From Undaria pinnatifida (taxonomy: Eukaryota; Sar; Phaeophyceae; Laminariales; Alariaceae): a stretch of DNA of 64,000 bases. Positions 24,130 to 37,200 of the stretch are shown one piece after another. The number at the start of each line of letters is the position of its first letter. Position 1 is the stretch's first letter. Position numbers and translations under genes: made by a program. The stretch is from positions 1,808,936-1,872,935 of the forward strand of contig JABAKD010000020.1 in assembly GCA_012845835.1 (NCBI GenBank), given 5' to 3'. Below the pieces are notes generated by a model, which worked only from the letters and a program-made list of their open reading frames with translations, was not told the origin of the DNA and did not search any database.

Positions 24130-27100
24130 TTACATGTTCATGTTGGACAACTGAGTACCCGGATCCATCTTCCCGGCAAGCTCCTGCTGGTAAGCCTTCT
24201 TTGCTTCGCGCTCCAAAGCGGCAACCACTTTTCCAGTCACGGGGTCCGTCCCAAGCGGTCGCTTGAAGAGAAGAATATGCGGCTCAGGCCTGGACAAAAC
24301 GCCAAGTGCGACAGCAAAGAATACCAGTATCGTACGTCAGGCAAATCGTTTGAAACCAGGTACTTCGTATCTACGCGTATTAATAGCCTTGACCAAAGGC
24401 AGCGCTAGTACCTACTGTATTAATAGGCTTGACCGAAGGCAGCGCTACTTGCTTGCTCCTATTCGGACCCTTTCGTTAGTTGCTGCTGTAGTTACTCGCG
24501 GCTTTGGCGCCTTTCGGGGCCTTTCCAGCAGCTAGTTAGCCTTTGCGTTCTGCGTTTTCGCATGCGCCAAGCCATATACCAGGTACAATGTATTATATTA
24601 CACGTAGTACGGATGTAGTGTTACGGCTATGACTTGTAACGGGGTTGGGACGACGCGCGCGTGCCTAGCAAGTGCAAGCTAGAAAGGCCTGGATTCGAAG
24701 AGGACTAAGTGCACCCATTTCAATACTTGCTGTCGTTGTTCGTAACAATTATAATATGTGGCGGACAGCTGTTTTCGCAGACAATTCGTTGTCAGTCAGT
24801 CGCGACGGATCACCTGTGAATGGCGTAATGCATCCAGCCGCGGCTCTGCTGCACTCCAAGCCCTCGCCATTCCTGTTCAGTCAGCACTCTCGACTTGGGC
24901 AAACCCTTCGCCAGTTCCTTGGGCAGAATCACGTGCCTGAGCAAAGCGGCGCCACACGGGGACAATCGAAGGGGGAATTAAACGAGCACTTGGTTGTGCA
25001 AGGTGCAAGCAAGCTCCGTCGAACGGTGGGTTACTCTACGAAAACTTCAAACTTTGCAGTCGCTTTCGGGTATGTCATACATATGATACCATGAAATTAC
25101 CATCATGGATGAAAAAACACCCTATTAATACGAAAGAGAGCAGAAGCATAGTCCAATATCAGGGCCCCAATATCAACCCCCCCTTTATTATACTATTAAT
25201 AGCCGCAAAAAAATGTGCGTGGTATGATAATATACGTAAACCTCCTCGCATAGCAGAAACGGATACTATGGTTTGCCTGCTCCATTCCTATCGAGGAGGC
25301 AGTGCCGGCCGATACTGCTGTGGCATTACCACCGGCGGTATGGTGGTTCTTGCTCAACCAGCTTTCCCTTTTCTTCCCTTTGGTCCCTTTCCTCCTTTTG
25401 CGTTACCCTTTCTGTTTTTTTTAGGTATCCTTGGGGGATTGGAGGCGATGAGGTCGGTATGGACACCGCCGTCGTTAAATGCAGTAAATAGAGGGCAGAT
25501 CAGACAGCAATGCTCGTAACCCTATGGTTGTTGCATTCGGAACCCAGTTGGGTGTTGCCCCGACGGCGGCTGACTGGCGTCATCTGCTTTGCCTGCTATA
25601 TTTTTTAGGTTCGTTTTTCTTGTATTAAGTACGGGAGGCGATGGTGACGGTATGGACACCACTGCTGTCGTCAGCAAGGGTAAGCAGGTGCTAGACCATG
25701 CGGCAACGCTCCTACTCCTTCAGTAGGCAGTAGGTTCATTCGGAACCCAGTGTGGTTGCTGCCCCCGACGCTGGTTGGGTGTTGTCATCTGCTTTGCTGC
25801 TGGCTGTCTGATTGGCATGGGTTCGTTGCCGTCTTGCTTCACTCAATGTTTGGTCTTCCTGGGTACCTCTTTCCAGCCCCCACGTTCGTTTTTCTTTTCG
25901 TTCCATTATTTTCCATTACATTTTCCTTTTCGTTTCCTCTTATTTCGTTCTTGTTTTTCTTATTTTTTCTCCCTGCACGTAGTCTGATGTGCTGGCTTGC
26001 ATACGTTCCGCCCCCGCATCTATTGCGTTCGGCCTTGCATGGTCAAATTACCTTGCTGTATTTTCAAGTCAGTGACAAGCCGATTTTGGTCGCCTTATCC
26101 CAAGCGACCGCCTTATAGGCCCACTACAGCAGTATCAAAGAACGGTGCCACTCACAATATACAGCAGTACGATGCACGTCTCATCGATACCAGGTATGGA
26201 CGAAGGAGCAATTGTTTCGTGGTTCCCAAGATATGGGGGCCACCTGTTGGTAAGTGGGCTCTACCACCGGTTGGAGATAAGAGGTACCACAGGTATCACT
26301 AGCGCGGTACCATATATACCACGGCTTTCACGGGTCGGGTCAAACCTCGCGGGTCAGGTTGGGTCGGGTCGGGTCGGGTCGGGTCAGCTGACCCAACCCG
26401 ACCCGCGAGATTTTCGAGACGTCTTGACCCGACCCGGGAGATTTTGAAAACCTCCTGACCCGACCCGACTCGAGTCGCCACACTCCGGGTGACCCGCGAG
26501 GTGCGGGTTTCATGCGGGTCAAGGTCGACTGGACCCGTGACATATCTCACGGGTCAAAGCCGAAAAGTCACCGGTCAAAAATGTCTGGATATGTACGTTG
26601 TTCGGTTGGTTGGTCCTTGGTCCCTCGTACTTTTCCGGGGATATCGTGCTCCCTGTTTCTTTTACCGGCATTGTTTGCAGCATTATGTGGTGTGCGCGCG
26701 AAAAATGAGAAAGAGACCGCAACTCACGCAAGGGCAATTAGCCACGCCCGTAGCGCTAGACCACCGGGTGGACCCGACGAGCGAGCTAGTTATCTATGCA
26801 GTCTCCGGCCCCGGCAAGCAGCCTAGCTGAGCGGCTTCCGGCAGCAAGCCCACAACTGGGGCGGTGGATCTGTCAGCAGGGGCTGCGACCCGCGAGGATG
26901 CGTTGCCTGCTGCTGGTGGTGCTTGCTGCTGCCATTCTGCTGCTGAGCTGTGCTGCTGCTGCTGCGTCGACGACAACTGACTGCTCTTGCTTTTTACGTT
27001 TGGTCACATTTCGTACTACTGGTGTGATAATTCTCGAGCTAGCTACTTACTGTATCTATCTAGCAGTCCCCCGGCCCCGACAAGCAGCCTAGCTGAGTTG

Positions 27101-28636
27101 CCTCCGGCAGCAAGCAAGCCCACAACTGGGGCGGTGGATCTGTCAGCAGAGGTTGCGATCCGCGAGGATCCGGGGTTTGCTGCTGGTGCTTGCTGCTGCC
27201 AGTGCTGCTGCTGCTTTGACGACGACTGTCCTTGCCTTTTTACGTTTGGTCACATTTCGTACTGGACCAATGGTATGATAAAATTCTCTTACCGGGTATC
27301 CAATGTGTACGTATGCGTCGTTCATGGGTTCTTATACTGCCATTTCTCGTCTTTATTTTTGTTGCACCCCGCAATGCAGCAAGAGTGTGTGGCCTGGCTT
27401 GATTTAGTGGACTTGGATGGATGACAATATACCTGAATAATACCTACGGCTTCATCAGACACGTGGATTCGCGTAGTAATACTTCATGCCTGGTACGAGT
27501 TTTTTTATTGATTGATGTTTCTAGACCCTATGATACATAACATACATCCGGTCGGAGTTTCTGGACGAGAGAGGCTTTCATGCAGGAAGCGGTAAGTTTT
27601 GTTGTACCATTTTCGGACCGCGGGTCCGACCCGCAAGGCGCCGGCACGACAAAGACCTTCCGACAGGCAGCTAACTATGTATAAGTTTGAAAAAGAAGGC
27701 GAATCCGCAGGCCAGGTCCACGGGTTCGGCCCGCGGGTCAGCCGAGAACAACTCGCGGGTCATGATCCGACTCGATCCGCGAGATTGTGAAAACCTCTTG
27801 ACCCAACCCGACCCGACCCGCGAGATTTTGAAACCTCTTGACCCGACCCGACCCGACCCGCGAGATTTTGAAGGCTTCCTGACCCGACCCGACCCGACCC
27901 GACCCGCGAGATTTTCAAGACTTCCTGACCCGACCCGACCCGCGAGATTTTGAAACCTCTTGACCCGACCCGACCCGTGAGATTTGAAAACGTAAGGACC
28001 CAATCCGACCCGACCCGCGAGATTTTGAAACCGCCTTGACCCGACCTGCGGGTCAGGTCATGACCCGTGAAAAGCCCTGATATATACTTGCTATTCTACA
28101 TTGTGACAGATGGGTCACGTAAACGGATACCTAAGCGCCCTGTCCTGCTGCGATGCAGCGATAGGCGGCAGACGGACATCAGTCATCACATCCGCCGCGA
28201 AACACCCTAGACTTCAGCTCACTGCTCACATCCACCCATGACATCTGATACATGATTATTCGGCGACCGAACGAGCAGAGACGCAACCCAACCCCATTCA
28301 TTTATTGCTGATCGACAGGTTGTTGCACGAGGTTTACACAGGATGACGGTTGTGTGTAGAGCCTGCTCCTTCGTGTGCTGTACAGCATAGTTACTGTCCC
28401 GTCGTCACTCACTCGCATACTAGGTGGAAAATAAACCGACTTTTTCGTCCGCACCCGAAAATCGATGAAAATTCAGTGGGCTGCAGTTTTGGTGCTTTGC
28501 GAACACATATAGCATTTTGGTACGAAGCAACTGATGCCCAAGCCAACGATAAGTAGATGCAGCCGGCGGATGCCTCGCACCTGTACTCGAAGCTGTCATC
28601 TTGGTACTTCTCCGAGTACTCGATGCGGGCCGCCAT
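24130..28636 (-). CDS. CKS1: Cyclin-dependent kinase regulatory subunit CKS1, three exons
   Basis: On the minus strand the exons are 28636-28581, 24936-24814 and 24289-24130, joined at GT/AG introns of 3.6 kb and 0.5 kb into 112 residues. The protein has the full CKS core: [43 protein letters not shown] (residues 31-53), [18 protein letters not shown] (residues 55-72). The HRPEPH hinge, which controls strand exchange, is intact, as are the residues of the anion site (Arg19, Trp53, Arg70 by position). CKS proteins bind CDKs and help phosphorylated substrates dock, so it acts in the nucleus and cytoplasm in cell-cycle progression. Residues 73-112 are a tail beyond the core, rich in Ala, Lys and Glu, and not assignable. 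The start is the first ATG and matches the usual CKS N-terminus. Confidence 0.95.
25440..25835. repeat. Imperfect tandem duplication of an ~200 bp unit
   Basis: GGAGGCGATG.. GGTATGGACACC recurs at about 25439 and 25647; CATTCGGAACCCAGT at about 25535 and 25738; GTCATCTGCTTTGC at about 25578 and 25786. It lies in CKS1 intron 1, directly to the left of the repeat at 25986. Confidence 0.65.
25986..26066 (-). repeat. Dispersed repeat, inverted relative to 2866-2945
   Basis: Matches the complement of 2866-2945 at roughly 85-90% identity by eye, with the shared block GTGCTGGCNTGCATACG. It follows a T-rich segment (25880-25980). It lies in CKS1 intron 1. Confidence 0.7.
26320..28079. mobile_element. 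Non-autonomous hAT-like element, 1760 bp, with 8-bp target duplication
   Basis: ATATATAC occurs at 26312-26319 and again at 28080-28087, directly flanking the element. The left end is CACGGCTTTCACGGGTC; the reverse complement of the right end is CAGGGCTTTTCACGGGTC. An 8-bp duplication with termini of the CAGGG type is diagnostic of the hAT superfamily. Just inside each end lies an array of GGGTC / GACCC units mixed with CGCGAGATTTTGAAA (26331-26570 and about 27760-28065). The centre (26796-27245) holds a tandem duplication of about 265 bases. No transposase frame is present. It sits in CKS1 intron 1. Confidence 0.85.
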
Positions 28637-31218
28637 CGCTCTCCTCGCGCTCACGTGTACTTGCTGTTTGAAAAAGGGCCAAAATAGAGAGATCACGCGA
28701 GCACAATTCGAACACGGGACAGGCGGATTGGCGAGTCTGCAAGCGATTTTTCCTCAGGGAGCCACACGCTTCCAGCACGAAGCACCCCAACAGGCCCAAT
28801 CGCTCAAGTCCTTGCGCGCGAATGCACCAGAGGGGAGGCGCCCTCTCCCCCGGAACGACGGCTTTCGTACCAAAAAAAGTAGAGCCGTGGACATTCCAAA
28901 CGGCGAATGAAAGTTCAAACGGCCCCTAACACAATAATGGAATCGATACATCACCACTCCACCACATCGGGTGCCAGACATCTCGACAATCGAACATAAC
29001 AGCAGCGCCTTGGAGCTGTACACGGCTCACCGATCTAGCAGTTCCCTCAGTTGCTGTCTATAATAGATCTCGGGTCTCTCCCCCCATCATCGAAACCTCA
29101 AAATGACGGTTTTAAAATGATACGGAGGCGTGTTTATGCTCCCCGTGATTATTGGTTCTGCAGTTCAGAGCTTGGAGGAGTACCGCAGCTTCTGGCAATA
29201 TTTCTCCCATCAGGCAAGCAGAAGATTGAGCGCGGAGACGCGGACTGCCTGGAGATCGCTTCTTGCATACCAGAGGAGGTAGGGACGATATCTGGCCGTA
29301 CGTCCCGCTGTCGAGGGAGGAAAGGGGAAAGTTTTTCATCCGAGGGTCGGGGGCACGCGCTTCGGCGATCTTCGCGTCCACTGCACCATGGTAAGCCCCC
29401 GACTAACACCGGCCCCACGCTCCGAACCGCTGCTTCTCGCGCTAGCGCCGGGCGCTCCGCCTTGTTTGCTCGGGGCAAATCCAAGTTATGTGCTTAGCTT
29501 AGGCACGACCTGCCCCGGCGTGCCCCGGCTTGCCCCGGCCGTAAAATTATGAAATGGCCACCCAATACCTTGCGAACACATCAGTTGTAAACCCGCCGAC
29601 CCAGGATTTGGTGGGTCTGAGGCGTCGGTGCCGAGAAACAACGAAATAACAGGGCGCTACGGCGCCCGCATGTCTTGCCGTGCCACTGACGCATTCCTCC
29701 GTTGACTACTATTGCCCGCCGGCCTACCCTTGTGCCGGCGGTCTATGACAAACCGAAACGCGGACACGACCAAACGATGTTTCATTTTGTGATGTGCCCC
29801 CAAGCCGGAATGCGCGAAAATTCGAGCTTTTGCCTGGCAGCCAGCCGGTCGGCCACCTACCAGAACGACAGCATCACGGAGCAGTAACCACGGAGTTGGA
29901 CCGGCGAGCTTCTGATCTTTCTTGGGCACTCGGGGCGCCAGCGGCGAGGCAAAGTCTTTGATATGGGGGTGGGGCTTGACCAGACTTTCTGTCTGCTTGT
30001 TTCGTACCCGTACGTTTTGTTTATTAACGGGGGGCAGGGGGGGCACGACAACGATTTTTTTTTGGTCTTGTCTCTTTGTTCGATATTTTTGCTTTTACCT
30101 GCTGTCGCTGTTGCTTCATCACTGATCGTCACACTTGCTGTGTGGCTTTAGTGTGTAATTTTTGTTCTTGTCTTTTCCGTAGCCTTTGGTACGTCAGTCA
30201 GTCAGCCTGTTTTCGTGGATTGAGTAACCACCATGCCCCCGTGAGCATGCGTAGCCCTTACAATGCACGCGGTATGCCACAAGTCTACGGCAACCGGGAC
30301 GTGCTTTTGGGCATATTCGCTTTCGTTTGCAACGTCACGAGCTTGCGATCAAATGGACGTGCTCAAGACCCGACCGGGCGTACAGAAAAATTGTATCAGT
30401 ACGGCCTGGCTTGGCACTCGCAGTACGTACTCGTACGTAACGTTTCAGTTGTATCGTTGTTTCTTGTCTATTTCGCCGGGCTGATTTCGCCGGGGGGGTA
30501 CGAGCAGCTCCCAGGTCACAAGATACGGCATACCTGGTAGCGCGACACCGCCGTAGGCCGTCGGCATATCGAAGTACGGAATGATGAAAATGACTTTCGC
30601 TGCTTTTGCATATGACGTTCGGTCGCTCGTTTTCGCGGAACCCGCTTCCAGCGTCACGTCCGTTCCAGCGACTGTTAATACTGAAAATACCCCTTCCTTT
30701 TCCAGCGCACCGACGTCACCGTGAGGTGACCGACAAGTCAGGTCTGCCTTCCTCGTCCTCGTGCTTGACTGCCTGCTGTCGACGATGGGCGCACTCTGTC
30801 CGCAGACAGACAGCAAGATCGATGTTGTGGGCGCCGTTTAAATGTGAAACAAAACAATTGACAAATTATTATATGTATGGGCGGGGTCGGGTTGCACGAA
30901 TCCTGCATTCCTGATCGCCCGGCAACCCCGCACGGCGACGGCAGTATCATACTTGCACCGCCGTAGACTTACAGTTGGGATATAACTACAATATGATAAT
31001 TCGGACCGCCAGCTGTAAGTAGCAAGGAAGATAATGAGACCTCGATCCAGCCGGTATCCATTTGTTGGGGGGTTGACAGGCGTTTTTCATTTTGAACTCA
31101 TTTTCCGTGCCACGCTACCCGCCCCCCCTCGCCACCTGCGCATCGCTCTGCCACGCCTTCCCTTCGCTTGCCGCCCTCTCTGGGTGCGCAGGCGGGTCGC
31201 GGCGGCCGCGGGCGGGGC
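28637..31218. other. Divergent intergenic region between CKS1 and PRP40
   Basis: Both start codons face outward, so this 2.6 kb holds both promoters. Open frames of up to 154 codons (for example 29051-29497 and 30076-30540) have no domain or splice support. A TGCCCCGGC microrepeat lies near 29510-29540, T-rich sequence at 30050-30180, and a TACCTGGTA motif at 30531-30539. No TATA box stood out. Confidence 0.45.
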
Positions 31219-34200
31219 ATGGTTCTGCCAGCCTGGATGACACAAGGTAAGGCTCAACCTATAGCAGGCGCTCTTGGCGCAGATAAAGCTGTTGCCGCCG
31301 GCGTCGCTCTCCAGGAGCAGCGCGCGCCCGGCGGCCTACAGGATGCGGCCCTTTCTCGCAAGCGCTTCTCGCAAGCGCCGCCTGTGGCGGCTACCAAACC
31401 CCCACCCGGTGCCCCTCCGAGTGCGCCGCCTGGTGCGCCCTCGGGTTCGCCTAGAGGCGCACCGCCGGCGGCCCCACCCAGAGGCGCGCCGCCGGGGGCC
31501 CCACCCAGAGGTGCCCCGCCGGTGGCCCCGCCGAGAGGTGCACCGCCTGCACGGGCACCGGGACGCGCTGGGCTGGGGTTCAGCCCCCCGCCTAGCGCTA
31601 CCCCCACTCCGCGTGCAGAGACCAGCTTTAGCGCTCCCCCTGCAAGCCGGGGTGCTCCGTCCACGTCCGACCAGCAGGCGCAGGAACCTCAACAGCAGCA
31701 GGCTCAAGGGCAGGTGCAAGGGCAGCCGCAGCCGCAGCCGCAGGAACGCACACAACAGAAGCCACAGCAGCATCAGCCATCTCCTCGGCAGCACCAGCCG
31801 CCCCCTCAGCAGCATCAGCCGTCTCCTCAACAGCATCAGCCGTCTCCTCAACAGCATCAGCCGTCTCCTCAACAGCATCAGCCGTCTCCTCAACAGCATC
31901 AGCCGTCTCCTCAGCAGCACCAGCCGCCCCACCAGCATCAGCACCAGCATCAGCACCAGCACCAGGCCCCGCCTCAGCGCCCCCCGTTCGGCATACCCCC
32001 CCAGCAGCATCATCACCAACAGCAGCAGCACCAGCAGCAACAACAGCAACACCACCCCATGTACCACGGCCAGCAGCCGCCAGCGGCCGGCAGGCCCCCC
32101 ATGATTATGACGCCACCGTTCGGCCGGCCTCCCATGGCGCCACCTCGCCTGGTTCCGCCGCCGGTAGCTCCCGTTCCTCACGGGTGGACGGAGCACAAGG
32201 CACCTGACGGCAGGCCGTACTATTACAACTCCATCACGCGTGTGAGCACCTACGAGAAGCCGACGGAGCTGAAAACCCCGCAGGAGAAGGCGGCGGCGGA
32301 GGCGGCCGCTGCTGCCTCCGCTGCTGCGAGGGCCGCCCCAGTGGTGATTGCCGCAGCTGCCACTGGCCCGACGGCCAGGGCGCCTTCCTCCGGGCCTGCT
32401 GTGACAGCCGGTGCCACCACAGCAACCGCGGTGGTAACCGGCGCTGCTACTACTGCGGCTGCGACAGCTTCGGCTGCCGCTAAGGCCGCCGAAGCTGCCG
32501 CTGCCGCTAAGGCCGCCGCTACCGCTGCCGCCGCTGCCGCCGCCGCCACCGCCGCCGCCAAAGCCGCAGCTACCCCTGCGGTGGCACCGGCTGCCGCTCC
32601 TGCGGTGGTCGTGCCTCCTGTTGTCGCCAAGCCTGAGGCGCCGGTGGTCCCAGTGATCCCTAAATGCAAGTGGAAGGCGTACGATGGGCCGGGGGGCCGC
32701 AAGTACTACAGCGACGGAAAGGCGTCGCTATGGGACAAGCCGAAAGAGCTGAAGGAGTACGAGGCGGCTGTGGCGGCGGTTGCCGCAGCAGGAAAACTTA
32801 AGGCGGCGCAACCCGCCGCTGCCGCTCCTGAGGCAACTGCCGCTGCTTCGCCCGTGGCTGCGATGGGCAGCAGCGGCGCCGCTGATAGCGCGGCTGGCGG
32901 CTCTCGCGCGCGCGCAGCTGGCGATGCCGCTGACACCGCTGCCCCCGCTAGCAGTGCTGAGCCAGAGGTAAAGACCGAGCCGGTTGTGGAATTGGTGGGC
33001 TTCGGGGGCGCCAATGGAGTGGCCATCAAGTTTGTTGAAACCCCTTCCTCGCCCGTTAAGACCGCGTCGCCCGCGCAGACGAACGGTGGCAGTGGCGGCA
33101 GCAGCGGCGGCGGCAGCGGCGGTGGCGGCGGCGGGAAGAATAAGGGCAAGAAAAAACCCATCCCCGCGAAGGTGGAGTATAACACGGAGGAGGAGAAAAA
33201 AGAGGCCTTCATTGAGATGCTCAAGGAGTTCGAGGTTACTAGCACCACCAAGGTGTGTTTGTGCGCTGTCTTTTGTCATCGGAAGGTGGGGGGGTTGTCG
33301 CGCAGTGGCGTTTTGCTACTGTTGGCTGTGTGTGTTTGTTTCTCAATGCAAGGAGATGTACAAAACGCGCGCAGGCAGCATTATGATACTGGCAATGTTG
33401 CACGCCTTTCCTACATGGTTGACAAGATCGCACTTCTCGCTTTTAAGGTCGCTAACCAATGGTTCCAAATATGTTCACGTCAAAGATGTCAGGAAATGGC
33501 AATTTCAGCCCTTTTCAGACAGCATCTTTCCAATAATTTGCCTTGACTGACGCCAAACTACTATGTTTCACTGTGTAACGCTTGGTTTCACATCCTTGAC
33601 CGATGTTCGTTTTGTCCTTGGCTGGCCGTCTCCTGACATATGTGATGTCAACCCCTTTGCTACTGCTGTACAAACACGTTTTCGGGAAAAAGGACGGCAG
33701 GTTGAATGAGAAATTGGAAAATATGTTGTGCTGCAAAAGAGTTGCTGGCGTTTTCATGCAGAGTTCCTTGCGTGTTTGTTATTCTCATCACTATGGGACA
33801 GTGGATAAATTGCGACAGCCGTTGGATAGAACGTCAAATCCCAAACTCTCTCGTTCCCCGGCGCCCCCTTTGCTGCCGTCTCGCCCCCCCCCCCCCTTTG
33901 TTTTCACGGGTGCTTACTTCCGATTTTTGCTTCTTCTCGCTGTTGCTCTTGGACTTGCCCACGTCGTATTAGTGGCCCGAGACGCAACGCTACTGTCAGT
34001 CCGACCCTCGGTGGGAGCTGCTGAGGAAGGGCACTCGCCGTCAGATTTGGACGGAGTATCAGAACAAGAGGTATGTGAGCATTTGCCTTTCACCCCTGCT
34101 AGCGGCTCGGTTCAGTTCGGGTTGGGTCGGAAGCGATTCGGTTGGGGTTCGGGTTGGTTTGGCTTGCTTTGCAAAAGGTGGTTGACATCGGTCTGTATGC

Positions 34201-37200
34201 GCCGTTGTGGTGACTCGCTGTGTCAGAAGCTCGTTCTGTTGGTCGGCGCACCGAAGAAAATCGCCACCCCCGAATAAGAGTGGTGCGTGCAAGACTAGTT
34301 TGTTGTGTACGATGTACTCTGGGGTACCGAACTTGGTTGTTTTGGTCGTACTTGGGGATGTATCCGGGTACCACCAGAGTAAAACGATGTACCCCTGTAT
34401 TCACGCCCTTGGAAGATTGAGAGGTTTTCCCTTTCTTGGGCGTTTTTCGGACAGCCCAAGGGTCGGGGATCTTCCCGTCTTACACGGGGTACGCGACAGC
34501 ACTTGAGAAATTGAGAGGTAATGCCATTACTGCCGCAATTTTTTTCCACATTGATTTTGTAGAAGGGGTCGAGTATTGAAATTGTGGCTCGACTCTTGCG
34601 AAAATTACGGGAAGACTGTTTTTATGGTCGTCACTGAAGTTAGTGCAAAGCACACTTCTGGCACACGATTTTGAGCCCGTCCCACCTTTTACAAGAACCT
34701 GTTTGGGGTTGTATCCAACGGTAGGATCTAGCAGTAACGGTCCAAGTTGGGGGCCGTGAGGGCCGTGCCCTTGGCTGCATTGTGCTTTTCGTATTTCAGG
34801 TTTGAAGTGCTTTGGTCGGAGTGTGCATCGTTTCGCTTTCGGTGTATCCATCCTGTGGTGGTAAGACTGCACCTGTTATGTTAGGCTACTACAAGAAATA
34901 CTCCCAGACGTACTTGTTTATTGGCGACTTTTTTATGGTTTCGGTTGCTCGCTCATGCCTTTGAAGAGTGATGCAGACAGAAAAGAAGAGGAAGGCGGCA
35001 GTACGAGTACGGATGGTTACGGATTGTATCCTATTTGGGACATGTATAAATATGCACTGAAGAGGTCGAGAAACCGATTCCACTTAGGGAGGGGGGGGGG
35101 GGGCGGAGAGGGGGGGCGTGTAAGAGGTCACGAGTATATACCGAAGCCCCTAGCGTACCCTACCGTAACGTCCGAATAGCATATATATGCCGCACGCATG
35201 CACCCACACGCTCAAATCACAACGTTGGGACATACCTGGTATCTGTTATTTATACGGTAGGGACGTCTATCCTGGGTACTCTACGGCTAGGATGATTTCA
35301 ATGATTGTGGGGGAAGCGTCAGTCCCCAGCGCTCAACATCAGCCATATTGTGCATATATTATGAGTAGTCGCACGACACTGCGCTACTTCTGTTTATTTG
35401 TTGCGTATGATGCGTACTCTTTTCTGTTTTTTTTTCTATCGGCAGGCGGAAGGAGGAGGCGGAGGAAAAGCGCACCAGGGCGAAAAAAGCGCGCATGGGC
35501 TTCATGAAGATGCTGGCGCAGAATACTCAGATTGACGGCCGCTCGCGTTGGGACGACGCCGAACGCACGCTGAGGGACGATGCTCGTTTTAAGGCTGTTC
35601 CTGACTCCTCGGACAGGGAAGACCTCTTCAACGAGTTCGTGGAGGCTTTAACCAAGAAGGAGAAGGTGCGTGAGGCGTGGTGATGAAGGGGTGCTCGTCG
35701 CAATGGTAGGAAGATTGCGTGCGACGGGGTGGGAGGGGGAGAGATGGTGTGCCAAGATTTTGGTGTGTCTTGATGGCTTTTGTGTGGTGGATATGGGGCA
35801 GAGAGGTTTGGGCGAGCATGGTGTTGTTTCTGATATGTTGTACTGCTGTGTGCACGTGCTGTAGTATAGTTGTAGGAGTTACTCCTATTACTAGTTCGTC
35901 GGGGGAGAAGATATACGGCGAGAGATGTCCACATGCCTCACGCTCTAGCGCCGTACGCTCTAGCAAAATTTGTAATGGCTCTCTACTTTACCCCCCCCCC
36001 ACTACCATATTCTCTCTTCTCTTGGCTGCAGCCCACCGATGACACTTTTGTCGTGTGCTCGCTCGCGTGAGTCGATCGCTGTGATGTCTTTGCCCAGCTT
36101 TCTTTCTTCTGATTGTGCCTACTATTGTACGTGTGTCTATTTTTGTGCGTAACCTTCGGTGTACATTCTTTTGTCGCCGCTTTTTTATCGGGCGTGATCC
36201 GTCATCGATCGCAGGAGGACCGTCGTGCGGCGCAGAAGCAAGCGTCCGTGCGTTTCGCGGAATTCCTGGACGAGGAGCACGTGTCGCTCGGCATCACCTT
36301 CCGCACAACGTGGCGAGACGCGAGGGACGTCATCGAGCGCAAGGCGCCGGCGGAGACGGACGTGCTGGAAGATAACGACCGCCGCCGCCTCGTGGATGAA
36401 CTCGTCTCTAAGCTGGGCAAGGTGAGGCCGCCGCTCCTACCCACTTGCTTCTGCTTGTTTAATTCTTTGTTTTGTTTTTCGTCTTGTTATTGTTTTGTCG
36501 CTGGTGTTAGTGTTTGTGTGTTGTCATTGTTGCCTTTTTTTTGCGCTGTCATCGCCGTTATCGTTGTCCGTGAGTTGCGTTGCACGGCAATGCTACTTGG
36601 TGCTCATTTCATGGGCGCTGGGCTTGAAAGCTGGCAATCGGCACCGGCAATGGCACGGGAACGTGTCCGTTCTTCGCGAACGTGTGTCCCAACAGCCTCG
36701 CTCTTGCGCTTTTGCTTGCGTACGGTATGCCTCGAACCGTATCTCGAACATGTATTCGTCAGGCTGAAGATGACCGGAAGGCGCGCGAAAGGGACGAGCG
36801 CCGAAGGCAGGACAGGCTGAAGCGCGAAGACTTCAAGGAGTTCCTCCAGGGCATGGTGGAGGAGAACGCTATCACGGCCGACACCACATGGAAGGACCTG
36901 AAGCGCTCCATCGAGGAGGAGGATGCCTACAAAGCCATGGAGGGACAGCCCGGTGGAGCGCGGGATGTGTTCGACGACATTGTGGCAGATCTGCGCCGCC
37001 AGGTAAAACAGTAGCAGGTCGTATGGAATTGTACGAGTTCGGAAAATGGACGAGAGGTTGGGTCGTGTTCCTGCGTTGTGCCCGGCTTTGAACTCAACTC
37101 TGCCCCACACATCCCCCCAATTCACACCTCGGAAGTGACGTTACCTCTGCGAGGGAGGTCGAAACTCTTGCTATGTCTTCGAGAAGTTGGTAAGGTGTAC

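Noticed and set aside
31336-32196. 286-codon minus-strand open frame opposite PRP40 exon 1, and a 276-codon plus frame in another phase
   Set aside because: Both are shadows of the low-complexity P/Q/H-rich coding repeat; neither has a domain.
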